A DNA stretch of 64,000 nt from Candidatus Kapaibacterium sp. (lineage in GTDB: Bacteria; Bacteroidota; Ignavibacteria; Kapaibacteriales; UBA2268). The stretch covers positions 62,001 to 126,000 of the forward strand of contig JAMLHE010000004.1 of the NCBI GenBank assembly GCA_023957315.1. Direction: 5' to 3'. Under the pieces are notes generated by a model, which had not been told where the DNA came from, did not search any database, and saw only the letters and a program-made list of their open reading frames with translations. Each line of letters begins with the position of its first letter. Within the stretch, counting starts at the first letter, position 1. The translations under genes and the position numbers were made by a program. Of the stretch, positions 9,425 to 17,315 are shown piece by piece.

Positions 9425-9485
9425 TGATTTATGTGATTAAAACAAAATATTCAGACATTTTCTTTTTATATTAAATTGAACTCAT

Positions 9486-9884
9486 ATGATTAAAGAACAA
9501 TACAAGTATTCTGAAATTACTTCAAAAATCATCAAAGCTGCGATGTCAGTTCATGGTTCGTTTGGAAATGGTTTTCAAGAGTTAATCTATCAAAGGGCTT
9601 TAGAGATTGAAATGTCAGATATGGGATTAGTTTTCGATAGAGAATTGGAAATGCCCATATTTTATAAGGAACAACTAATTGGCTCCAGGCGTGTAGATTT
9701 CTTAGTAGAAGGGGTTATTTCGGTAGAATTAAAAGCAATCACAAAATTGGAAGATGTCCATTTTGCTCAAGCTATAAACTATTTGGAAGCATATAATCTG
9801 GAAATCGGTTTGCTAATCAATTTCGGAGAAATAAATTTGAATTTCAAAAGACTTACTAACAAGAAATTCAAACCTGAAGTGTGA
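9486..9884 (+). CDS. GxxExxY family protein
   Basis: 132 residues. The signature 'GNGFQELIYQRAL' (G-x-x-E-x-x-Y) and the following 'FYKEQLIGSRRVDFLVEG' and 'VISVELKAI' match the GxxExxY family. 'VDFLV' followed by 'VELKA' has the D...ExK spacing of the PD-(D/E)XK nuclease fold. Biological role of the family is unknown; members are often scattered as orphan genes between repeats. Here both flanks carry copies of GTCTGAACTATGATT in direct and inverted orientation, and the gene is separated from corA and from the NmrA-like gene by those repeats only. This suggests a small element that can move or be copied, but no transposase is present. Confidence 0.9.
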   Translation: MIKEQYKYSEITSKIIKAAMSVHGSFGNGFQELIYQRALEIEMSDMGLVFDRELEMPIFYKEQLIGSRRVDFLVEGVISVELKAITKLEDVHFAQAINYLEAYNLEIGLLINFGEINLNFKRLTNKKFKPEV

Positions 9885-10045
9885 AAGATACAAAGTCTGA
9901 AATATGATACAAGTCTGAACTATGATTTATATGATTTAGGTGATTGAAACCCAATCATAGAAATCATAATAAATCAAACAAATCATAGTTCAGACAACTC
10001 ATAATAATCATCCCCAATCAAACAAATCATAGTTCAGATATTATT
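9885..10045. repeat. Inverted repeats right of GxxExxY gene
   Basis: Forward copies of the core lie at 9890-9907 (diverged) and 9909-9948 (GTCTGAACTATGATT at 9912-9926). Inverted copies, AATCATAGTTCAGAC, lie at 9981-9995 and (lacking the last base) 10025-10038. Forward copy 9909 and inverted copy 9981 can fold into one long hairpin with a stem interrupted by small mismatches. Downstream to 10140 is AT-rich sequence that must hold the promoter of the NmrA-like gene. Confidence 0.85.
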
Positions 10046-10154
10046 TGTCATGACATATAAAATATGATTGCAAAATGTTCGTTTTGTATAATACTTATAT
10101 TTGTATTATATAGAAAATTAACGTTTTGTAATCATTTTATTAGGAGTGTTTTTT

Positions 10155-11102
10155 ATGAGTAAAATCATTGCTATTACCGGTGCTACAGGAGCCCAAGGCG
10201 GAAGTCTGGCTCGTGCTATTCTGAACGACCCGCAGAGCAACTTCAAAGTTAGGGCTATTACGCGCAACCCAAAATCTGAAAATGCCATGAAATTGGTTGA
10301 AATGGGTGCCGAAGTCGTCCAAGCTGATTTAGACGATGTGGACAGTTTACGCCGTGCTTTCGAAGGTGCTTATGGCGTATTTTGTCTCACCAATTTTTGG
10401 GAACATTTTTCACCTGAAAAAGAAATCCAACAAGCCGCTAATTTGGCACAAGCTGCTAAAGATGCAGGAGTCAAACACGCTGTCTGGTCAACTTTTAGTG
10501 ATACTCGCAAATGGGTGCCATTGGATGACGACCGTATGCCAACTTTGCAAGGCAAGTACAAAGTTCCTCACTTGGATTCCAAAGGCGAAGCCAATGCAAA
10601 ATTTGCTGCCCTTGGTGTACCTACAACTTATTTGCTGACATCATTCTATTGGGACAATATGATATACTTTGGAATGGGTCCACAACGTGGTCCTGATGGC
10701 GTATTGGGTTTAACATTGCCTATGGGCGATAAGAAATTGCCCGGCATGGCAGCTGAAGATATTGGCAAATGTGCTTACGGAATTTTCAAAAAAGGTGATT
10801 CGTATATCGGTAAGACTGTAGGAATTGCCGGTGAACATTTGACTGGTTATGAGATGGCTTCGGCTCTGACTAAAGCAGTAGGTCAAACTGTACGCTATAA
10901 CGATGTCCCGGCGGATGTTTATCGCGGATTTGGTTTCCCGGGTGCCGATGATTTGGGGAATATGTTTCAATTCAAACGTGATTTCAACGATGTTTATTGC
11001 GGTGAACGTAATTTGGACGAATCACATGCACTCAATCCTGAGCTCCAATCTTTTGAAAAATGGTTGAACGTAAACGTTTCGAGAATTGCTATTCCGGAAT
11101 AA
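10155..11102 (+). CDS. NmrA-like NAD(P)-binding oxidoreductase
   Basis: 315 residues from the ATG at 10155, with TAGGAG at 10141-10146. The N-terminal 'IIAITGATGAQGGSLARAIL' is a Rossmann dinucleotide-binding loop (GATGxxG). 'VRAITRNPKSENAMKL' and 'GVFCLTNFWEHF' follow the NmrA/HSCARG family pattern, atypical short-chain dehydrogenases that often sense NADP(H) or reduce quinones. No Tyr-x-x-x-Lys active site is obvious, so a catalytic role is uncertain. Monocistronic, with a strong terminator at 11123-11163. Confidence 0.85.
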   Translation: MSKIIAITGATGAQGGSLARAILNDPQSNFKVRAITRNPKSENAMKLVEMGAEVVQADLDDVDSLRRAFEGAYGVFCLTNFWEHFSPEKEIQQAANLAQAAKDAGVKHAVWSTFSDTRKWVPLDDDRMPTLQGKYKVPHLDSKGEANAKFAALGVPTTYLLTSFYWDNMIYFGMGPQRGPDGVLGLTLPMGDKKLPGMAAEDIGKCAYGIFKKGDSYIGKTVGIAGEHLTGYEMASALTKAVGQTVRYNDVPADVYRGFGFPGADDLGNMFQFKRDFNDVYCGERNLDESHALNPELQSFEKWLNVNVSRIAIPE

Positions 11103-11122
11103 TTTGCTTATTGAAAAAAATT

Positions 11123-11163
11123 AAATCAACCGCAGAGATTATGCTCTACGGTTGATTTTTTTT
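11123..11163 (+). terminator. Rho-independent terminator after NmrA-like gene
   Basis: Arms AAATCAACCGCAGAG (11123-11137) and CTCTACGGTTGATTT (11144-11158) pair over 15 positions with one mismatch and a 6-nt loop, followed by a run of T to 11163. An A run before the left arm means it may also serve the convergent aspartase gene from the other side. Confidence 0.9.
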
Positions 11164-11165
11164 GC

Positions 11166-13043
11166 TTAGAATTTTCTTTCAATTGTAACCGGTCTGAGCA
11201 TATTTTCGGGTTTGAGAACTTCGTCTAATTGCTCTTTGGACATATAATTCGATTCGAGAACTAAATCATAAACGCTTTTTCGTGATGATAGGGCATCTTT
11301 GGCGAGTTTTGTACATTTTTCATATCCCAGAATCGGGTTGAGAGCGGTTACAAGCCCGATGCTATTATAGACTAAATCGCGGCAGTGTTCTTCATTGGCT
11401 GTGATTCCGTCAATACAACGATATTTTAATGTCATCATCCCGTTTGTGAGCATTTCCATTGATTCGAATATTGATTGTGCGATAATAGGCTCCATTACGT
11501 TTAGCTGGAGCTGTCCGGCTTCAGCAGCCATAGTAACAACAATATCATTTCCAATCACTTTGAATGCAATTTGGTTTACAACTTCCGGGATGACCGGATT
11601 GACCTTGCCGGGCATAATTGATGAGCCGGGCTGCATAGGTGGCAAGTTGATTTCTCCCAATCCTGTTCGAGGTCCCGAACTAAGCAGTCTCAAATCATTA
11701 CAAATTTTGGATAATTTCATAGCAAGTCGTTTTACTGCCGAAGAAAACATTACAAAGCTGCCTGTGTCTTGGGTTGCTTCAATCAAATCATGGGCTAAAA
11801 CGAGCGGCATATTGGTTTCTTCACACAGATGTTTTGTAACTAATTCGCTGTATCGTGGGTCTGCATTAATTCCTGTTCCGATTGCTGTGCCACCCATATT
11901 GATTTCGAGGAATAGTTTTGAGTTTTCGTGCAATCTCAGCACTTCTTCTTCGAGCGTGACTGCATACGCAGTAAATTCCTGTCCCAATGTCATTGGTACG
12001 GCATCTTGGAGTTGCGTACGTCCCATTTTGATAACATTTTTGAACTCTTTCGCTTTTTTTCTGAAGGATTCTATCAAACTTAATAGTATCTTTTCGAGCT
12101 TTTTGCTGTCATAGATAAGTCCGAGCTTGATAGCTGTCGGGTAAACATCATTAGTAGATTGGGACATATTGACATGTTCGTTGGGGTGGCAATGCTCATT
12201 TTGTCCTTTTTCATATCCCATCAATTCGAGTGCACGGTTTGCAATTACTTCGTTAGCATTCATATTTGTTGATGTACCGGCACCACCTTGCACCATGTCC
12301 ACAACAAAATGGACGTGATATTTGCCATTCTTGAGTTCTTCGCAAGCACGTACAATCGCATTTTTCATGTTTTCGGGAATCAAACCAAGCTCGTAATTGG
12401 CTTTAGCCGAAGCAGACTTGACTTGTGCCAATGCTATAATAATTGACGGGTAATGCCCAATTGTGACACCCGTGATGTTGAAATTCTCCAATGCTCTCAA
12501 AGTTTGGATACCATAGTAATGCTCGAAGGGAACTTCTCTATCTCCTAACAAATCGTGCTCATGGCGAGTTTCCCCTGAGGCATATTGTGCAGATGCACCT
12601 ATAACCATTGTTGTCGTCAAGCTCATACGTCGAGAGATAACGCGAGAAATCCGAGCTAAAGTTTTGTGAACTAAGGTAGGGTGAGTAGAGAGCAATTTAT
12701 CAAATTCTACTCGGCCTATCACCAAGGTTTTAGTTGGTTCGATAGCACGTGTGGATGTTGAATGAGGATAATCGTCCAATAAGGAGCCTTCGCCCATGAA
12801 ATCGTTATTTTCAAAAATTCGTAAGACTTGGTCAATCCCATAAACATCTTTTTTTAGCAATTCAACTCTACCGGTGACTACCAAATACATCGCTTGACGA
12901 ACTTGATGCTCTTCGAAAATCATTTCGCCGGCTTGGAAATCTTTTTCAGTGATTATCTCTGATAGTACAGCTATCTCAATATCATTCAGGTCTTTAAATA
13001 ATTCAATTTGTCTAATCATAATTTTATTTGGGTCTTGTTTCAT
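11166..13043 (-). CDS. aspA: Cyclic nucleotide-binding domain fused to aspartate ammonia-lyase
   Basis: 625 residues. Residues about 10-130 form a cNMP-binding domain like that of CRP/FNR proteins ('LFKDLNDIEIAVLSEII', 'VVTGRVELLKK', 'FMGEGSLLDDYPHSTSTRA'). Residues about 155-620 are a complete aspartase: 'HPNEHVNMSQSTNDVYPTA', the mobile loop 'GSSIMPGKVNPVIPEVVNQ' and 'TMAAEAGQLQLNVMEP'. The last two match aspartase better than fumarase. The enzyme deaminates L-aspartate to fumarate and ammonia in the cytoplasm. The fusion implies that a nucleotide or another small ligand, or redox state, controls the activity; the classical phosphate-binding R is present in the STSTRA turn. Monocistronic, convergent with the NmrA-like gene. 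Confidence 0.93.
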   Translation of the reverse strand: MKQDPNKIMIRQIELFKDLNDIEIAVLSEIITEKDFQAGEMIFEEHQVRQAMYLVVTGRVELLKKDVYGIDQVLRIFENNDFMGEGSLLDDYPHSTSTRAIEPTKTLVIGRVEFDKLLSTHPTLVHKTLARISRVISRRMSLTTTMVIGASAQYASGETRHEHDLLGDREVPFEHYYGIQTLRALENFNITGVTIGHYPSIIIALAQVKSASAKANYELGLIPENMKNAIVRACEELKNGKYHVHFVVDMVQGGAGTSTNMNANEVIANRALELMGYEKGQNEHCHPNEHVNMSQSTNDVYPTAIKLGLIYDSKKLEKILLSLIESFRKKAKEFKNVIKMGRTQLQDAVPMTLGQEFTAYAVTLEEEVLRLHENSKLFLEINMGGTAIGTGINADPRYSELVTKHLCEETNMPLVLAHDLIEATQDTGSFVMFSSAVKRLAMKLSKICNDLRLLSSGPRTGLGEINLPPMQPGSSIMPGKVNPVIPEVVNQIAFKVIGNDIVVTMAAEAGQLQLNVMEPIIAQSIFESMEMLTNGMMTLKYRCIDGITANEEHCRDLVYNSIGLVTALNPILGYEKCTKLAKDALSSRKSVYDLVLESNYMSKEQLDEVLKPENMLRPVTIERKF

Positions 13044-13224
13044 AATAAATCAGAATTTGTAATTAAAACATTCTCAAAATTACAAAATTTTCATTTAACT
13101 ATCGCGTAATATACAAAAATAATATGAATTTTTAAACTAAAATATTGATTCTGCCGTGTCTAATTTTGACGCTTAGTCTAAACCATGTGCTAATGTGATT
13201 TTTAAACATTTTTTAGGTGATTAT

Positions 13225-15375
13225 ATGAGAAAGTTGTTTACTTCTATCATTCTATTTGCATTTTTAAGCCTTTTATCAAGTCAACCGAACTTATTCGGTC
13301 AAAGTGAAGGCGGCAGAATAGCATTCGGCTTCAATGCCGGGGCTACCAAATACTGGGGTGAGCTGACTGACAATCAGTTTTGGCTTGGTGGAGACCTTTT
13401 CTTACGATATACCATTGTACCAAACTTCTCACTCCAAGCTACATTTGGGTTAGCACAATTACGTTACAAAACGGATAAAGACGCTTTGAGCAAATACGCT
13501 ACATATTTTGGCGAAAATGCTCAACAAGGCGACATATATCCGGGTTTTGAAAGCATAGGTTCGCCGAGAATTCAAGAAAAGAATTCGACGCGGATAAACA
13601 CTTATGAATTATACGGTACATTGAATCTCTTCCCGTCACAAAAATTCGTTCCTTTTTTGTTTGCAGGTGTTGGGATGATGAATTTTGAACCAAAAGCCGG
13701 TGATACAGGCTACGATGGTTCACTTCCGAACAATGCCCTTGGCAAATACGAAAAAAATCTTTTCGTAATACCTGTCGGAGCGGGTTTTGAGATGTACATA
13801 ACAGATGATTTTGTATTTAGCGGTCGTGCAACTTTGAGATTGACCGGAACAGATTACCTCGATGACCTGTCCCCATTAGAAGATGCGGCTGCAGATGCGG
13901 CTGATGACTTGTTTATGACATTTGGCTTAGGTTTCACGTACTATATTTATGGTGAAACTGATTATGACAAAGACGGTCTGTCAAATGTTCGTGAAAGAGC
14001 TTTAGGAACAGACCCTTACAATCCCGATTCTGACGGAGACGGATTACTTGACGGCGAAGAAGTTTATACATATTTTACTGACCCATTGAAAGCTGATACT
14101 GATGGTGATGGTTTGAACGATTACGAAGAAATTTTCACTTATAAAACATCACCTGTCAGAGCAGATTCTGATGCTGACGGACTTAATGACGGTGAAGAAA
14201 TTGCTCGTAAAACTGACCCAAATAATCCTGATACTGACGGCGACGGCTTACTTGATGGCGACGAAGTCCATAAATACAATACTGACCCACTAAATCCGGA
14301 CACCGATGGAGACGGTTTGAGTGATGGCGATGAAGTTCTTACTCACGGCACTAATCCGCGAATGAAAGACACCGACGGCGACGGTTTGAGTGATGGCGAT
14401 GAAGTCAATATATATAAAACTAATCCTACTCTCGCCGATACAGATGGTGACGGTTTGACTGACGGGAATGAAATTAATATTCACAAAACTGACCCATTAA
14501 AACGTGATACAGATGGTGACGGTCTTGATGACGGTGCCGAAATAACTACTCATGGTACTGACCCGCTTAATCCTGACACCGACGGTGATGGACTAAGTGA
14601 TGGAGATGAAGTTCGTAAATATAATACAAATCCACTTAACCCTGACACTGATGGAGACGGTTTGAGTGATGGTGACGAAGTTCTTGTCCATAAGACTGAC
14701 CCTCTGAACATTGATACTGATGGCGATGGTTTGCGTGACGGACTTGAAGTTCTGACTTACAAAACTGACCCACTCAAACCCGATACTGATAATGATAAGC
14801 TCACAGACGGTTATGAAGTATTTCAGTCGCATACTGACCCACTCAATCCCGATACTGACGGTGATGGTATTATTGACGGCGAAGATAAATGTCCCCTTAC
14901 GCCGGGTGTTGCAAATACAGAAGAACCGGAAAGACACGGTTGCCCACCTGCACCAAAAATAGGGACTAAGACAGACTTCCCTGACATATTATTCATCGTG
15001 AATACAGATGAATTTAATTATGATATGCCGGGAACTGCTCCGAGTTTGGCTAAATTACTTGACTACGTAACACAATGCGAAGGTTTGCAAATCAGACTTG
15101 AAGGTCATGCTTCGAAAGAAGGTTCAGCAAAACGTAATCAAGAACTTTCGGACATGAGAGCAAAACGCGTTCGTGCATGGTTGATTGAGCAAGGTGTGTC
15201 TTCTGACCAAATTCGCGGTACTATTGGTTATGGTTCATCGCAAGAAAAAGTACCTGAACCAACAGGTAATGCTTTGAAAAATATATCGAAAGATGAATTG
15301 GAAGCTATCAGAAAGCAAAATCGCCGTATTACAGTCGAAATTGTAAGAACTTGCGACGAAGGTAAAAAGAAATAA
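13225..15375 (+). CDS. OmpA family protein with thrombospondin type 3 repeats
   Basis: 716 residues from the ATG at 13225 (AGGTGA upstream; a GTG at 13195 is less likely). Signal peptide 'LFTSIILFAFLSLLSS'. Residues about 25-250 form an 8-strand outer-membrane barrel-like domain. Residues about 250-560 are roughly a dozen TSP3-type calcium-binding repeats of the form DTDGDGLSDGDE. The C-terminal 120 residues are an OmpA/MotB peptidoglycan-binding domain ('QIRLEGHASKEGSAKRNQEL', 'SDMRAKRVRAWL', 'QNRRITVEI'). It should link outer membrane and cell wall with a long Ca2+-stiffened spacer. Followed by a strong terminator. Confidence 0.93.
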   Translation: MRKLFTSIILFAFLSLLSSQPNLFGQSEGGRIAFGFNAGATKYWGELTDNQFWLGGDLFLRYTIVPNFSLQATFGLAQLRYKTDKDALSKYATYFGENAQQGDIYPGFESIGSPRIQEKNSTRINTYELYGTLNLFPSQKFVPFLFAGVGMMNFEPKAGDTGYDGSLPNNALGKYEKNLFVIPVGAGFEMYITDDFVFSGRATLRLTGTDYLDDLSPLEDAAADAADDLFMTFGLGFTYYIYGETDYDKDGLSNVRERALGTDPYNPDSDGDGLLDGEEVYTYFTDPLKADTDGDGLNDYEEIFTYKTSPVRADSDADGLNDGEEIARKTDPNNPDTDGDGLLDGDEVHKYNTDPLNPDTDGDGLSDGDEVLTHGTNPRMKDTDGDGLSDGDEVNIYKTNPTLADTDGDGLTDGNEINIHKTDPLKRDTDGDGLDDGAEITTHGTDPLNPDTDGDGLSDGDEVRKYNTNPLNPDTDGDGLSDGDEVLVHKTDPLNIDTDGDGLRDGLEVLTYKTDPLKPDTDNDKLTDGYEVFQSHTDPLNPDTDGDGIIDGEDKCPLTPGVANTEEPERHGCPPAPKIGTKTDFPDILFIVNTDEFNYDMPGTAPSLAKLLDYVTQCEGLQIRLEGHASKEGSAKRNQELSDMRAKRVRAWLIEQGVSSDQIRGTIGYGSSQEKVPEPTGNALKNISKDELEAIRKQNRRITVEIVRTCDEGKKK
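13970..14895 (+). repeat. Tandem TSP3-coding repeats
   Basis: Degenerate tandem repeats with a period of roughly 66-70 bp built on the core GATACTGACGGTGATGG (Asp-Thr-Asp-Gly-Asp-Gly). They encode the thrombospondin type 3 spacer of the OmpA protein. Variation is mostly at third positions, so protein-level selection is at work. Confidence 0.85.
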
Positions 15376-15397
15376 CATTATTTCTGATTGATAATAT

Positions 15398-15434
15398 AAA
15401 GAGGCTATCTCAAAAGGATAGCCTCTTTTTTTTT
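15398..15434 (+). terminator. Rho-independent terminator after OmpA/TSP3 gene
   Basis: Perfect 12-bp arms AAAGAGGCTATC (15398-15409) and GATAGCCTCTTT (15417-15428), 7-nt loop, then a run of T to 15434. Confidence 0.95.
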
Positions 15435-15899
15435 ATAATTCTCAACTCCGCTTTCTTGTCCTGACAGTTGTTACAAAGACAGGACGAGGATTATAAAAGA
15501 CGTCCGATAACAGCTTTAAATTAATTAAGATTGACTTGGTGGATGCATATCGTCAGGTGTAACATCTGACGGGACAAAAATCCCTATGTCACAAATTTCC
15601 AACATCAATTTTCCATATTGTATGTTCGTTTATTGCTAACAGAAAAAAGCTTTTCGAGATATGCAAATGGTATTTTCGCCATTTTGAGCCGAAGCGATGA
15701 ATCAAGGTTTCATTTTAAACATGGATTCCTCCTTTTTTTCAAAATTGCAAGGGACTTTTTGGTGCGCAAGTTTAAGTCCCTGAATTATTTTTATGTTGCT
15801 TAACTTATATAGTTTACAAATAGAAAGCTAGTAATAAATATAATAGTTTAAGATTTTATTCGTAGTGCTTTCTGATTTAAAACAAGGAAGTAATTAATT
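15435..15899. other. Gene-poor region rich in inverted repeats
   Basis: No convincing gene is seen; the only open frame (15618-15803, 61 codons) has no ribosome site and no family character. Four dyads are present: TTGTCCTG/CAGGACGA inside TATAATTC/GGATTATA (about 15434-15497), CGTCAGGTGT/ACATCTGACG (15551-15571), GGGA/TCCC (15571-15584) and GGGACTT/AAGTCCC (15751-15780). They may be parts of a structured RNA or remains of a repeat element. The last 80 bp before 15900 must include the promoter of the next gene. Confidence 0.5.
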
Positions 15900-17093
15900 A
15901 TGTTTAGATTATTATTACTAATAATTTTTCTCTGTACAGTAATAAACTCCTATGCTCAATGGGTGAGAGTAGAGCAATTGCCGCAGATTTATTTTACCGG
16001 TATTGCTCTTAATAATGAAACAATATTTGTAGCAGCAGACACATGCATTATTTTCAAAAGCACCGACAAGGGGAAAAATTGGCAAAGTATAAACTTTGAC
16101 TATAATGAAGCCGGAGCTTCAACAATCGCATATCTGAATGGTAAAATCTATGTGGGAACAAATGCCCATGGCGTTTATGTCAGTACTGATAAGGGTAATT
16201 CATGGAATAATAAAGGTCCCTCAATGATGCCTGTCTCGGGTTTTTCAGAATTTAAAGGTAAAATTTATTGCTCAACTTTGGGAGACGGTGTTTTTGTTGA
16301 GTCAACAAGCTCTTGGGTGCGAATGAATAACGAATTACCCACCTATTCCCAACAAATATACACAATGACTTCGACTCCTAATAATTTACTTATATCAGCA
16401 GGGTCTAACGGTGTTTGGTACAGATACGATTTTGAAATTGGTAAATGGATTGAAGGGTATTTTTACGAGGGTTTATCTCCCGGAATGGAAATCTGGAAGA
16501 TGATTTATGATAACGGTAGCTGTTACGCTTCAGCACGAAATAGAATATTTTCGAGTACAAATGATGGTGAAAAATGGGTCCAAGATATTGTGGGTACAAA
16601 AAATGGTACAGACAGGATAATGTACGCCGGAAAAGAACATATATACGCACTCACAAATTCAAACATGGTTGGTGTCTGGATTCAGAAGCGTTATAAGAAT
16701 TTGCCAGCCGGCTCCTCATGGAGCAACGATGAGGAGTTTGTTAGTGGCATTTACGCTTTCGACATCCTCGAATACGACGACATGCTTTTCCTTGCAACCG
16801 ACAGAGGACTTTATATAAAGCACTTAAGCAATACTCATGTTGACTATGAAAATTCAAGCCAGGTTGAAATTTTTCCCAATCCGACTTCAGACGGTTTTGT
16901 TCAAATCAGGAATTCAGAAATAATTAGTAAATATGAAATTTTCGATTTAGCAGGTAGAATTATCCATAAAGAAAACATCAATGATAATGAGCTTGTTCTT
17001 TCTTTAGACCTCGATTCGGGATTATATTACGTATCCATAAATTGTTTAAACGGACAAAATTTTTATATCCCTCTATTAGTTGTTAAATACTGA
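15900..17093 (+). CDS. T9SS cargo protein with BNR-like repeats
   Basis: 397 residues. Signal peptide 'LLLLIIFLCTVINSYAQ'. Residues about 20-310 hold BNR/sortilin-like blades ('STDKGKNWQSI', 'STDKGNSWNNKG', 'STNDGEKWVQD'). The last 80 residues are a T9SS type A sorting domain: 'EIFPNPTSDGFVQI', 'YEIFDLAGRIIHKENI', 'LDSGLYYVSI'. Such proteins cross the outer membrane through T9SS and are attached to the surface or released. The specific function is unknown. The gene stands alone, 222 bp before the CotH-type gene. Confidence 0.9.
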   Translation: MFRLLLLIIFLCTVINSYAQWVRVEQLPQIYFTGIALNNETIFVAADTCIIFKSTDKGKNWQSINFDYNEAGASTIAYLNGKIYVGTNAHGVYVSTDKGNSWNNKGPSMMPVSGFSEFKGKIYCSTLGDGVFVESTSSWVRMNNELPTYSQQIYTMTSTPNNLLISAGSNGVWYRYDFEIGKWIEGYFYEGLSPGMEIWKMIYDNGSCYASARNRIFSSTNDGEKWVQDIVGTKNGTDRIMYAGKEHIYALTNSNMVGVWIQKRYKNLPAGSSWSNDEEFVSGIYAFDILEYDDMLFLATDRGLYIKHLSNTHVDYENSSQVEIFPNPTSDGFVQIRNSEIISKYEIFDLAGRIIHKENINDNELVLSLDLDSGLYYVSINCLNGQNFYIPLLVVKY

Positions 17094-17315
17094 TATATTC
17101 ACTAAATATTGGTCATATATGGTAAACATCATGCGACTGCAATAACATTTTTACTCGTACGTGCCTTTTCTTATGAAAAATCAATGTATCATGATTAAAA
17201 CAAATCATGCATCAAACTCTTCCGGGGATGTAGGTATTTCATATTTTCAAAAAAGTACAGATGAGAAACCAACTAAGGTTTTAGCTTATTTTAGTTCATT
17301 TTAGGGTATGGTAAG

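Noticed and set aside
11395..12114. 239-codon open frame on the plus strand
   Set aside because: Lies fully antisense to the aspartase domain, has no ribosome site or family character, and is explained by codon use of the real gene.
13970..14895. Minisatellite or phase-variable repeat
   Set aside because: The repeats are degenerate at third positions and encode a standard TSP3 spacer, so they are an ordinary protein repeat.
15618..15803. 61-codon open frame downstream of the OmpA gene
   Set aside because: No ribosome site, unusual composition, and lies in a region dominated by inverted repeats.
17094..17315. Gene or RNA between the two T9SS cargo genes
   Set aside because: Only AT-rich sequence with no open frame, no stable hairpin and no recognisable promoter motif.
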